DNA from: Agrocybe praecox
Taxonomy: Eukaryota > Basidiomycota > Agaricomycetes > Agaricales > Agrocybaceae
Assembly: GCA_964017145.1 (NCBI GenBank)
Contig: OZ024845.1
Coordinates: 1,364,001 to 1,428,000, forward strand
Length of the DNA stretch: 64,000 bases
Direction of reading: 5' to 3'
Part shown: positions 33,090 to 45,000 of the stretch, piece by piece
Layout of the letters: each line of letters opens with the position of its first letter
How positions within the stretch are numbered: the first letter of the stretch is position 1
The notes under the pieces: generated by a model
Seen by the model: the letters and a program-made list of their open reading frames with translations, nothing else
The model's database searches: none
Told to the model about the DNA's origin: nothing
Program-made: the position numbers and the translations under genes

Positions 33090-35704
33090 TCACGGAAGAG
33101 ACAGCCATTTCTCGATCAATTTCCCAAGGTTAGGCGTACCAACACCTTCGAAAAGATAAATTTCAAGTTTGAAGAGAATGTGCAAAACTACTCACCGGAA
33201 GCTGGGTCCCATCCCGTGGTGCTGCATCATGATATCAGCAAGCAGTTAAGCTGAGAACAGAAAAGGCACATACGCCTTGAACCCGTCATCCCTCACACCT
33301 TGCACTAGAATAATTTGGTAATGAGCAATTAATCCAAACAAGTAAAAATGCTACTAACATCCTTTACATCCAGTGTTAGCGCCGTCTGTTATATCATTGA
33401 AGGCATCTGCAAATGCAACAGAGTATATCTGCAAAGAAAGACGCCAACGACCATGCGATAAAGTTCAACGCAGAACCATTTTCATCATGAAGACGATCCT
33501 CACAGTTGGGTTTATGAAACCGACGGGTTTCTTGCCTGCTGCAAGCCGCGCGTCATTGACGAGTGTGATAATGGCTGCAACGGTGGGAGTGGCGCCTGAG
33601 GTACCACTATCAAAAGAAATTGTTCCATTGTCGATATCCAAAAATGAGTTGCTAATAGGAGGAATACATCTTGTCAAGGGAGATAGTGTTAAACGGAAGA
33701 AGAAACGTACGCATTTGCACTCAAATCAGGATAGGCCCGCTATGTCAGATACACCAAACGTAAGGACTTTGGGATATTTGAAAAATAGCTAAAAGACGAA
33801 CCCCTTTGACATTGAAGTTCCTCAACTTCTTCGGGTCTGTCTTCTTCAAAAATGAAAGATATGCATTGACAGCTTTTTGCTGGTAAGCAGGCTGTGTGAA
33901 GTGGTTACTAAATCCGCCCCCTCCAGACTCAAAGAAGCCTGGAATGATTTCCTGATTCCACACTTCCTCTGTCTTGGAGGATGATGTAGTTGAAAGAGAA
34001 GCATTGGCCTTGACTTGTGTACCTCCAACAACCGTGACCCAAGGGCATGAAGCAGGCCAATTAGGATTAAAGTTAGTGGCATTGAGGTTCATGGACCCTG
34101 GTGGAAAAAAATGAAGAGAGATAAACATGTTGGTTTACGTGCTGAGAAAAGAAGCAAACCATTATCATCCAAGCAGTAACCACTCTGCGCGCCCGTCACT
34201 CCGGTATTGCCAGCGGCATAAAGGATAGTCGTCCCCATCAAGCCTATCTTCCCAAATTCCGCACATTGACGTTGCCTGTAGAATTCAGAAAATTGATTTT
34301 CACTAAAGCTCTGCGAATTAGAGACGACGTTCGGAGCTTTCACGGTTCCGCAAGTATGGTCGTTGAATTTGCCAGGTTGAGGGTTCGGGAGCTGGGGATC
34401 GAAGTTAAAGTCATCTCCACCGTCTGAGGTACAGTAAGATCCATCGACTGCATCGAGCCATTCGTTGAAACTGAACATCTCGCCTGCGCCAGACAGGCGA
34501 GGGTTTGTCAACGGCAATAACACGATAGGAATAATTTGCTCACCTATTTGTGGGTTGTTGACCAGCAAGAATTGGACAGGCTGAGGAGCAGCGAGTGTCA
34601 TGGCATACTCCAGAATCCAGCCGTCCTCACCTACGTCCGAGGCAGGGTCTAAATCAATGCTTCCACCATTGATAGACACCAATAATGGAGATTTGCCGAC
34701 AAGTGAAGGAGAGAAATTGCCAAAGAACGTATCCAGATCAGACTGAAGGTAGGTATCACTGAAGTAACTTACTGTGACAAAATAGTCATATCAGAGAAGA
34801 AAGTTATGGGAGGTACGAGTTACTCAACTAATTCCGAAAGAATTTTTATCAGTCGCTTTCGGGGTATATGTCATGTTGTAAATGGTCTTCAGGCATGCCG
34901 GCGTTATGCCCGTGTCGCATCCAGCCAACGATCCATTTTGACCGACAGAAAAAGGAGAAACATCGGCAGATCGTGGATTGACAGTACGACCTTGGAGTCT
35001 CGGACGAAGGAAGCCCTTTGAATGAGATTTGACTTCGGCGAGCTTTATATGTGGCTGGACAGTTGGCGTGACAAAGTCGACATGTTTTGCGACATCAGCA
35101 GGAAGAGAGTAGTTATGGCATGCTATAGAAGCAACATCAAATAAATCAGTGATTTTAAATTTAAAAAATTGCCAATTTTTGACGTATGCATACCGACATG
35201 CTCTTCTTGACCATGAGTGAAGACATGATATTCGGTGGTGAGTAGCTGCTCAACGTGTCGAGCAGTAGCGCCTTCGACCTCAATCCATGCCTTGTTGTAG
35301 CTGAGCTTTATTGCTGAGTCGTCAAATCCCGCATCTACAAGCCATCCCCTGACGGTGTCATGGGTGTCAGGAGAAGGAGCAAAAGCATCCACGATTTGCT
35401 GGTGCGTCCAGTGCTGACCATAGGACAGGGAATCTGGGTCAGATACGGACAAGAGATGGTCTGGAAGTGTGTCCAGGTTCTGCTGCTTCAGAGCAATCCT
35501 GAGCGGAACATGGGTGTGTCCTTCTAGTCGCCGAGAAATTGTTGGTCCATTTGTACCAGACGGTACTAAGTCGCGTTTCTCGTGCACGACGTAGTCTCCG
35601 TATCCTCGATTGAGATCGATTAACGCTGGTGAGGCATCGGCGACCAGCTGGAAACGGAATGCAAGAGATAGAGATAGAAATACAAAAACCAGTAGAGTCT
35701 TCAT
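33090..35704 (-). CDS. Secreted sedolisin-like protein (family S53), probably non-catalytic
   Basis: Secreted tripeptidyl-peptidase-type protein. MKTLLVFVFLSLSLAF starts a signal peptide, followed by a pro-kumamolisin domain (VPLRIALKQQNLDTL, YGQHWTHQQIVDAF). The catalytic domain spans several exons and ends with GWDPASGVGTPNLGKL and SLP at 33090 (Ca-site region). The nucleophile block SGTSGATPTVAA keeps the Ser. However, in the block normally reading E-x-x-x-D (for example GxEAxLDIxY) this protein reads GEDGWILEYAM: Glu is kept but Ile stands where the catalytic Asp is expected. The oxyanion Asp of the usual SGDxGV block is Asn here (AAGNTGVTG). Both lie inside one long open exon (34089-34682), so they are not splice artefacts. 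Gene otherwise intact. Confidence 0.85.
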
Positions 35705-36330
35705 GTTACTTTGACTGTCTGTGAGAGTGCAGGTCCTGTATAATTCTGGTGTTGCATTAGTCTCGAACTTTATACTTCAGCCAGCGCAGTCAAATAGGCA
35801 CCATGTCTGCTTTATTTTAATATTACGCTGCACCGTTTGAGCGGAGGGTGTATTACCGTCCGTCCTAAATGGAAGCAATAAATTAAAGATGATCATCAAT
35901 CAAGACGTTTTGCTTAGGCCACAACCTATAGGCAGCCAAACACTGTGCAACGAAGGGTAGACTGCCATGAGTGACATCGATTTTTTGAACTTCGCGCAGT
36001 CCTTGTCAATTTGGTCATAATCGCAGTCCGACATTTGTGGTTTCAGAGTTTACATCAGTCGGGAAGATGTGCGCCGACGATCATACATCAAAGACTAATA
36101 CTGTGCAAAGTGAGAATAGCATGAATATAGCCCTCGAAATACAGATTACGCAGTCTTACCTGTGCAAACCAGATGTCCAACATGATATGCAGAACCAAAA
36201 CGAGATAACTTCATCGCCACAACGCCATTTCGATTTAACAAATGAAACAATTAGAATTACCAGAATATACCAAATATATAAACAACATCCAAAGCTATCC
36301 ATACCGAGAATTTTTCATTGGGAAACTCGT
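35705..36330. other. Gene-free stretch
   Basis: Upstream region of the sedolisin-like gene and downstream region of the glycosyltransferase; no gene visible. Confidence 0.45.
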
Positions 36331-37754
36331 TCAAAGTTCCTCTTGTCTGGCCTGAAGTTTCTGGTCATATCTCCTGAGAAGTAATCTTTCCACCCAACCA
36401 TTGGAAGGGTAAGGCTTTTCCCATTGATTGTGCAAGTGTATGCCGAAGACCTTCTGCAGCGTTTGGTCTAAACCACCCCCTTCTTCGAGTCCTAGTCCCA
36501 TCGTCCATTTTCCATCCTTTCTGTCGTCTGCGAAAGGGTCGGGAAGTCGGTTATCCAGCCTACAGGAGCGCCCATCGCTAAAGCAAAATGGAAGTATTTT
36601 GAATGGAGGTATTGATGCTGCTACTAATCGTCTCCAAAGCTTCAAATATAAGAGTGCACCCCAGTCTGTAGATCCGGAGCGCGGAGGTGGAGATGTAACC
36701 ATGACGTGAAAAGCTTCGCAAAGATACGGCGAGTGTTTACGGAATCTCATCAGAGCGCCGTTGAGAGGTAGATATTTTTTGTCTGCAGGTACCACGCATG
36801 TCACCGTCAAGGTACTTTAAGAATAAGGGATAAGGACACACCATAACAATCCCATTGGGTAACAAATTCGTGCTCCAAGAGAGGTTCGACATCTCTGGTC
36901 AACAAAGAATCCATGTCGACCCAAATACCCCCATAATTCCATAGGAGAAGAAGTCTTATAAGGTCTCCGTCTATCCACGCCTTTGCATCCTTACTGGTTA
37001 GCAGGTCACTGCCTTGAAGCTCAGTACCTCGAGCGAGGTCCGGAATATTCACAACCTTGAGTGCGAATGCATCCGGATATAGCTTTAAATAGTTTTGTAA
37101 AATGACATTCGAGGAGAGGTCGCCGTTCGACCAAAGTACGAGCCTGGAAGCCTCAACATTCTGGGTCGCGAAAAAAGATTTGAGCATCCATTCCTGTCGC
37201 GGTCCAAAGGGTGCAAGGTCACTTCTCCAGTATGTGTGATATTGGGTGCGGTCGTCTGCGGCTAAAGGTGTTCGATGCCCAGTAGGAGCTTGCTGTATAG
37301 TGCCTGCAAGGTTGTAGCAATCAAGGCCCATCCTCAGCGACATGCCTGCTTGCACTTCAGTTTTTTTGGGGCCGTAGACATAGTTTGTGACATTATACAG
37401 TGGACTGACGCGATTTTGGTCGAAGCAATTCGAAAGAGGGAGGACTGGGCCTATTTCTTCGTGGACCCAATTCCGGTTGTAAAAGGCAAGTTCTATATGC
37501 ACTTCGTAAAGATAGAAACCAAAGAGTAGTAGGAAGACGAGTGCTGGCAATGCATATTTCAAGAGAACAATGATTGTTCTTGGTCTAACCGAGAATCGTG
37601 AGGAGGAAGGTGCGAGCCCATTGCGCGTCCTATGTTGTGTTGCAGACGATGCCAGAAGGGAAGATGAAGAAGACACAGATACAGGTGAGCGCTGGCGAAT
37701 GGGCGGTGCAGGGGATGCGTACATTGGCAATCTTTCATATTCTCCTCTAGACAT
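36331..37754 (-). CDS. Glycosyltransferase with DXD motif (GT32/Gly_transf_sug type)
   Basis: Probable Golgi type II membrane glycosyltransferase. Two exons (36842-37754 and 36331-36782) give about 454 residues from MSRGEYERLPMYASP; the frame is open further upstream (ATG at 37865), but that extension is less natural. A single transmembrane helix (IIVLLKYALPALVFLLLFGF) follows a Ser-rich cytosolic tail. The sugar-binding core is SDLIRLLLLWNYGG-like (DGDLIRLLLLWNYGGIWVDM) with the DXD motif in WVDMDSLL, then WDCYDKKYLPLNGALMRF across the intron and FGIHLHNQWEKP near the C-terminus. Intact. Confidence 0.88.
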
Positions 37755-39580
37755 TACGACCTCCGTCCTTGTCTGCGTTATTTTATCGGACGTCCCACTT
37801 TTGTGTAGCCTAGCACAGACCCTATTATAACATGAGTACCGAGTATGGAAAACAAAGCTGGGCAAACTACTCGCCTGCTTATGTAGCCCCTACTAATAAC
37901 AAGCAATTGTGGTCGTGGTCGTAGTCGTGACGGTCGTGAACGTTGGACTTATTGGGCTTTGATGGCAACTACGTCAAGCCAACTTAGTAGCCGCGCGCTG
38001 CGCGTGATCTTCTGTTCTTGTCCTCATCCATAAACTTGCCGTAAACTGTAGGCGAGACCATAGCGATTCCTGGACAACCGCAAGCCCTTGCATGGTGCAA
38101 GCCCGTTCTTAAAAAATGGTCAAAGGACTACTTTGACTATGCAAAATGCTGGAAAACGACTGCGAGTATCTAACAATAACTCGCCTTAAAAGAAGATTCC
38201 GGTAATAACGATGGGAAACTCGGAGTCAGAGAGGTTATGTGCGTCTAATCTTCATGAAAGGTATATAAATTTATTTTTATTTCACATTGATTGACATTGG
38301 AACAATTTCGATGAAGACTTGCTATTAGGTTCCTCGTTGAGTAGTGCATGGTCGACAACCAGAATTTTTTGTCGACAAATACCCTGCAATCTCTTGACAC
38401 ATTCTAGCTCGAATTTCAAATCACGATTTAGAGCGGAAACTCTTCACATAAAAATCACCGCAAATCAACTAGTTTTGTGTCATGCACCCACTTTACTCTC
38501 ACTCGAAGGATACGTTGCAAATCAAACTCGTAGTCATATATTCGAGATGCCGTTGGTATGACGAATCCATTCGCAGAGTATATGCAGATCCCAGAGAATC
38601 CGATCGTTGTATAACGATCTAGGAGTGGGTACAAGAGCTGCACCATACTTTCGCCCAATCCATACCCAAAGAGTATGTACCTCTGGCAAAATAATCTAGG
38701 CAACATCTGAAACTTTTCGGTTTCTGACTGTTGCGCATTTACCAAGGAGAAGAAACTCGCTAAAGTATGCACGCACTTTCGCACCGATGATGTCGTGGGT
38801 CAAACCTGCTTGCTCGATTCACGGCAGCCTATGTTGAGTCCTTCGGGGTGGAGCTTGAAGAATATGACATACGGTTATCCACGCTACACAGCCAAGGAAT
38901 AGTTAATACATTCAGCGTTCATGGATGGCTATATCCGTATACCCCTCTGAACCCCTCTGAATACAAGATTGACAGGATGAAAGGATCTACCTGCAGAGAA
39001 AAAGGCTCTTTCGCTGAAGTTGATATGGAGATGACGGTGGAATATGTCACGGACATAACGACATGTCATCTGTATTAAAGGATAACCGCCGTCAAGGTCC
39101 CGGTCTTGCTGGCTGGATTTAGGAAGTTATTCTCAACAAACTTTCTCGATAATTTCCCGTGGGCGTCGATCACATACTGATCACGAGCCTAGTATCAACA
39201 AACGTTATGTAGGAGCGTTGCCAACGCCAATGCGCAGAATTTAACCAATCAGACGCCAGGATATTTCACACACACACGCCTTTCACACCCTGGCTTAACC
39301 TTCAGCTACCGACTTCTGGTCAGAAGCTTCCAATGACAAGTCCTAGTCCCAAGCGCAACCAACACCTTACCAACCGCATCGGTATCCTTTGATACCATTA
39401 AATCCAAGGCAATATCCGCGAATGAATACACTCCCAACCTTGAAGAGCAAAGCTTCGGCAGAGTGTAAGGCGATTAATTACCAAACAACATACAGATACC
39501 ACCGGTGTGTGTGCGAAGTCTGCAGATCAGTATGCCAACCGCTTCTCCGAACCGTCCGATACTGCACTGAGGAGATGCAT
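37755..39580. other. Gene-free stretch
   Basis: About 1.8 kb with no recognisable exon chain. The frame at 38455-38784 (minus) is the longest but shows no motif or start context that I can support. A short CA-repeat lies near 39268. Confidence 0.4.
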
Positions 39581-39583
39581 ATA

Positions 39584-41252
39584 ATGGCCTCGGTGACTGA
39601 GGCAACCTTTCTTGCTCCTCTCTTCCTGGCTTTTTCCCTCAATAAATGCTGGTCTTGGTACTCCCGACCTGATACCACAGCAGGCTATTTCATCCAATTT
39701 CGTTCTCCTGTTAGTAGTGTTGACCTGCGAACATGGATTCGTCGATGTTATCGATAGGTCCTCATTTTATGAGGTGTGCATTATAATTGTAGATTTATAT
39801 CCGTCCCGTTTTATTGAAAATTTCTAGTGCTTACTTGTCAATATCTTGGCTGAATGCCTTTTTATATATGTTGGAAATCACCCTTGCCGCATATTATTTC
39901 TTCCGCTACAAAACCGAACTGTCTTTACGTGTCCTTCTTTCTGGCTTGCTTATCGCAGATACGATATGCACGTTTACCGTACTATCATCAACTTGGATGG
40001 TGTGTGACACACCTGCTGGAGATGATTATGGATGATCAACTAACCTACACCTCCATTGACAGTTGTTGATAAATTCTTTCCAAAGTGGGTGCATACATAT
40101 ACTTCAACGTCCGACCTGCTTATATTCTGTATCTATAGATTACACAATAGGAGAAATGAAATGGACCGTTCCTCTATCGACCGTTATGCTTGCGATCGTA
40201 GGGGTGATTGAGGAGCTATTCCTTCTCAACCGATGTCGAAGACTGTAGGTCACATTGTTCATTGTAAATAATTGCTGTGCATCTCATTTCTCTCAAAGAT
40301 TCCAATCGCCCTATATCTTGATTCCTCTCTTCGTCATGATCGTCGCGCATGTTCGTCTCTGTTTCTTTCGCCTCTAACGTCCGTCATCTAACGTGGCATG
40401 TTGCATAGTTAATTCTTCAGGTGTACTCGGGGTTTTATGTAGTAGCCTTTCTAAATATGAATCCCAATGGCAGGAGATACGGAAACATAGGAGCATCGTT
40501 CGTCTATCCCATCTCTATTGAGTAAGCTACGTTGACTGAGTCGAATTACAGTGTTGCCGCTTCGATTATGGCCACTGTCGATTTACTTATCCCAATCGCA
40601 CTCGTTTGGCAAATACAGATGGTGACACCATTAAACATTCGACGCCAACGGTAGGCCTCCTTTTTTTTCTTCTGCTGAGCAAGTCCCTGTTGTCTAAATC
40701 GTGTCAGGACGTGGAAAGACATCACCATCAACATAATCTCTTCCGGGGGTGTTGGAGCTGTGATAAGTATAATACTTACAAGCTTATATTGGACTAGACC
40801 TGACAGTGAGTCGCTTATTCGGTTCCATGAGCAAATGCTTGACTGACCTACGGCTTGTATGAAGTTTGGGGAATATTCGTGAATACTATGGGGCGGATAT
40901 ACACCATTACTATACTCTTCAATCTGCTTGTCAGCAAGAGAAGAAGTTCACCCTACGATGTTCCCAATGATGTGGCTCGCAAGAAGATGTCTTTCAGCGC
41001 AAGTATCATGTTATACAATTTTTGTACGTTTTCTACTTCCTCTTCTTTTTTGTTGTTGCAAGACTATAGCTAATACGGATCCTAGCGAAACCTACAGGGC
41101 AAAGAGCCGACAGTCCTATCCTTAACAAACAGTTGCCGCCGACCCCATACGAGGCACAATTTAATATTTCATCATCTCGGGACACGGACGTGGAGAACAA
41201 CGGGGACATCCCACCATCTCCATCTTTGAATCCACATATCTCTCCCACATAA
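39584..41252 (+). CDS. Multi-pass membrane protein, DUF6534-like
   Basis: Predicted seven-helix fungal membrane protein of unknown function. Recognisable exons: ISWLNAFLYMLEITLAAYYF with LSLRVLLSGLLIADTICTFT; IGEMKWTVPLSTVMLAIVGV; VYSGFYVVAFLNMNPNGRRY; ASIMATVDLLIPIALVWQI; RVRTWKDITINIISSGGVGA and ISIILTSLYWTRPDS; VNTMGRIYTITILFNLLVSK (the family's K/R-x-Y-T/S-N-x-L-like signature); and a polar tail with PPTPYEAQF and PHISPT before the stop at 41252. The 5' end is uncertain: MASVTEATF at 39584 is one option, joined through a weak donor near 39655. It is unrelated at exon level to the three DUF6533-like paralogues. The family name is from memory. Confidence 0.65.
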
Positions 41253-41466
41253 GACCCTTAGAACATTACGCACGTCTTTGGACATTCTTAGTAAGCCCAT
41301 GTAGCAAAAGAATACTAATACAATAGTTTACAGTTGGACTATGACTACAATATCACATGAGATAGATTCGCAATGACAAGAATACTATACAGAATGTCCG
41401 CAGAATAGAAAAGACAGTTGGGCAACGCACTGGATACTGAGATTTTGGGTCCCAGATCGACAGTGT

Positions 41467-42060
41467 TCAGGCACTGTCAGTTATTTCTTTATGGGCAGGC
41501 CGTATAGTCTTGTTGTAGTTGTCGACAAAGTTGGGAGATTTCGTATAGGCCCGACCGGAACCGTCGGTATGGACTCTCTGTGGGGTAGGAGCCATGCGGC
41601 GAGCAGCACTTCCGTTTTCAAGATACGCGGAACTTTGCTTGAAATTCTTGAAAGTTGAATGACCGCTGTTGTGCTCTTTTCCTGGTAAAGCTGGAGGTGT
41701 GTCGCTGTACCACGCGTTCAAAACTGGAAGGTGCTCTTGGTCTACAGGCTTGCTGACATGGGCAACAATTCGTTCGACTGCATAGAAAGGAATGTTATAG
41801 GCGTATGATGAACTCAATGTTCTGAGGGAAAGAGGTATACTACAAACGTACAATGTGGATTGGTCCCCTTCAATTCTTGAGCTTTTTTTCTATGGAGCAT
41901 GTTCATGTAAAAGCCGGTTAGCCCAGCGAAGACAATCGAGCCTCCAACGAGAAAGGTCTGCAAGAGTCAGAATATTAGGATCGTACAAGAATGCACCATG
42001 ACCAACCTTGCCAAATCCCGAGAAAGCCATAGTAGGAACCCTGCCAGCGGTGTGTGCCAT
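41467..42060 (-). CDS. Small predicted membrane protein, conserved-looking, unknown function
   Basis: Three exons join in phase to about 155 residues. The start MAHTAGRVPTMAFSGFGK (42060) is followed by one hydrophobic helix, TFLVGGSIVFAGLTGFYMNM, then a basic LHRKKAQELKG. The second intron joins NPH and FERIVAHVSKPVDQ. The rest is polar and low in structure, with YNKTIRPAHKEITDS at the end. Good donors (GTTGGT, GTACGT) and consistent phases make it a real gene. The topology suggests a single-pass organelle membrane protein, possibly mitochondrial; I do not recognise the family. Confidence 0.7.
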
Positions 42061-45000
42061 TTTGATAAGGATCGCTTAACGAGAGGTTGGTAAGAAGGTC
42101 GGTTGGATTGATAGTGGTGGTCAGCGATTGAGTTGTATTCGATCTTTATTGCATTGGCGACTAGGTAGTTCATGACTCAGATCTCCTCTAGCTTTATGAC
42201 GAATGTGACCAACATGTTTTCCGAAGTGAGACTTCCGCGAACGTAATTTATATTCCAGCCTGGACTTTTAAATCGAATTATAAAGATGAATGGACTTTGG
42301 AGTCACTAGGTGGATCAGGCGCTACTGGGTATGCTGTAGGAACGAGGCACATGTCAGTATGACGCTATACGAAGCGGACAAAATGCGGGACAAGATAACT
42401 AAGTTGAAAACTATGAAGAATTCGAAAAATTGCACAGCGGAAACGAGATGAAATGGAAGAAGGAATGAAATCATACTACACACATGCTCTGTATTGATCA
42501 AGTTCATGTTTCCGACGCGTCGAGATGGTTCTCTTCGTCAAATACAGAGTAAACCCTGCAACAAGAAGGGCGCCAGTGAATCCATAAGTCTAGTTAACGT
42601 TTGTTCCTTTAGTCCTGCTCTTTTTGTTTTATCGAATGGCATGGTACACTCACAATGCGCTTCGACATCGAGAGCTTCGGTCGTCCCATTCAATGCACAA
42701 GTCAGATGCTAGAAATGCGAAGTTAGGTCGTACAAATTTCCGGGACTCTGTGTGATGGGTAAGAATCAGCAAGGAGCTTTGGGGAAAGTATTATACAAGC
42801 TATTTACCTTGAATACTTGAGCACTGGTACTGGATACTGAGTGCCGAGAGTCGTCGTTGTCGTACAAGCAAGTTCAAGACAAAACGCGAAAAACGCGGCA
42901 ATAGTGCTGGCAAATTAGGCAATTTCTGTCATAATTTTCTGCGGCATAGCTCGGCTGTCTGTATTTAGTAGAAAACCGTATGTATTTTCGTCCGATGCTA
43001 AAACTTTGTGCAGGATGTAACGAGTATTCTTTTCCATAAGCAGGTGCACGCAAGTCTTCCGATATGGGCTTCATCCTGTTTCTCTGAACTAGGTCGTTCT
43101 ATAAATCACTTAGGGGGCTTTTCAACATCTCTCTTGTCAATGGAACTATCTGTAGAGCGGCGAGTTCCGTAGTTGCGAGGTTGGAAGCGCTGCCTTAGAA
43201 GCGTCTGCCTTGAGCCTCTGAAAACTCCGTATCAGCACCATGAAACGGGGACTCTGACTATATAATGACGGAGGGCTACTTTGGGCAAGGCTAAACTTGT
43301 TCTCATGTCACCTGCCCCCCTCGAAAGCCCTTTCGATTAATACTATCGCGTCCTTTAATCTCGGAGAACCTGAAGAATACCCTGCTCAAATGCAAAAAGG
43401 AACCTTTCGCAATGTTCTACGACGATTATCGAGAATTTTCATTACCTCACGCGAATCCACCAGCAATTTCCGTACACGGTTCGGCTTAACTTCTAGAGGA
43501 GGTAGGTGCCACCTATCTGACCCACTTACTGCATGCGTGTGGCTCAAGTATAGGTATTTCAAATTGCTTCTTCTTTCCGACACTTTGTTAAGGTAACGCA
43601 TATTTTACTACTTGAGATTTCGTCAGCAGCAACTAACCAGTCCTGAATTGGTGTTTGGCACACGCAGGTAAATGAAAGATCTCAAGGATCCTCTGTTATC
43701 TAGACAGGCCTCGGTTTGTCTATATAGTTTGAGACTATATATGTATGTATCGAAAACACACGGCGACTCTAACTCAAAGGACGGGTCGACACTACGCCTC
43801 CGACTAAATCCCGCTTATCAGCGAATGTGATTGAGTGTCCTGCGGCATATACGGTATCTTCAAAAGATATCCCGCGCATATTCTATGTTCGCCAGATCTA
43901 GAGCACTTTCTGTGAGTTCGTAATGCATTGTCTTATCTCATCCCCATGGTGCGATTGTTCTAACACGTGTATCTACTCAATGTATAGAGATCCCGCGACG
44001 TTTTCGAAGTGAACTTACAAAGCAAGTTATAAGTGTCCGCATTTGATCAGGTGCGCTAGAAGACCTACGATCCTATCATCCTTTCCATGTAGATAACTAC
44101 TGCTCACGTTCTGGAACTATTCGAACCAGTAGCTTAACTCATCCTATTCCAATCGAAGTTAACTTCCATTACGTTGTACAAAGCATGGCCTTAAAACCGA
44201 ATGGTCCAAGTTCTATGAACCAGAGATAAGCGACATTTGTCTCTGGCTCGCTTTCTTCCTTTGTACTTGCACGGCTCGGTTCAGAGGAAATACACTCTGT
44301 TTCAATTTGCTATCATTGACAACCTTCCTGATCCGTAGGCCAACTTTGCGCATACCTTCTGTCTCAAACGCCTGCGGTGTACGTATACTCCGACTTTGTG
44401 AGCCGAGTGCCTGGTACGCTGACAGTAGTGGCTCGTCCCATGTTCCATCAAAGGCTCTAGCTAAGTATTGGGGTTCGAAGCTCATTTGACACGTCTTCTA
44501 TCTTCGTTTATTCGTTAAGATATCTACTCGCGGAGAAAATATCTATTACATCCATAAATCTAGCAGTGAGTGAGCAAGTCGGTAAAGCTGGGTTGAGGCG
44601 GGCGCTTATTTTTACGATCATTTCAATTGACATCCATGACTCCGGGTGCGTCGGTGGGAATGGAATTACGTTAACCAGTACCCCTTCAAGAAAAGGCTTT
44701 CATGTAGCATCATAGTTCTATGCCTCATACAGGGGTACTACTCCACAATCCTCGAAGTTTCGTAGATGAGAAAGTTGATATTCATTACGGCTGATCCTCA
44801 TGTCCCTTCAGCGGTGGTGGACCCCCTCTGATTGGTATTAACTGGTCAAATATCATATGATGCATAAACGGACGGAGTGCGATGAAACTAGCTCTAGGGT
44901 GTATAGGTTAACTCGAGGGTCAAGGTTTGCTGTCAGGGTCGGGCACTCCAGACACCCCCGAACGATGGATATTTCACCACCACCCTCATTTTATTGGGCC

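Noticed and set aside
33373..33792. 139-codon plus-strand frame
   Set aside because: It is antisense to the sedolisin-like exons at 33465-33677, which carry real motifs; it has no motif of its own.
39584..41252. STE3-type pheromone receptor (B mating-type locus)
   Set aside because: The helices and the RIYTITILFNLLVSK block fit DUF6534-like proteins rather than STE3, and no CaaX-ending pheromone precursor was seen nearby.
44213..44485. 90-codon minus-strand frame as a gene
   Set aside because: Open but without motif, splice support or promoter signal; kept only as part of the gene-poor region.
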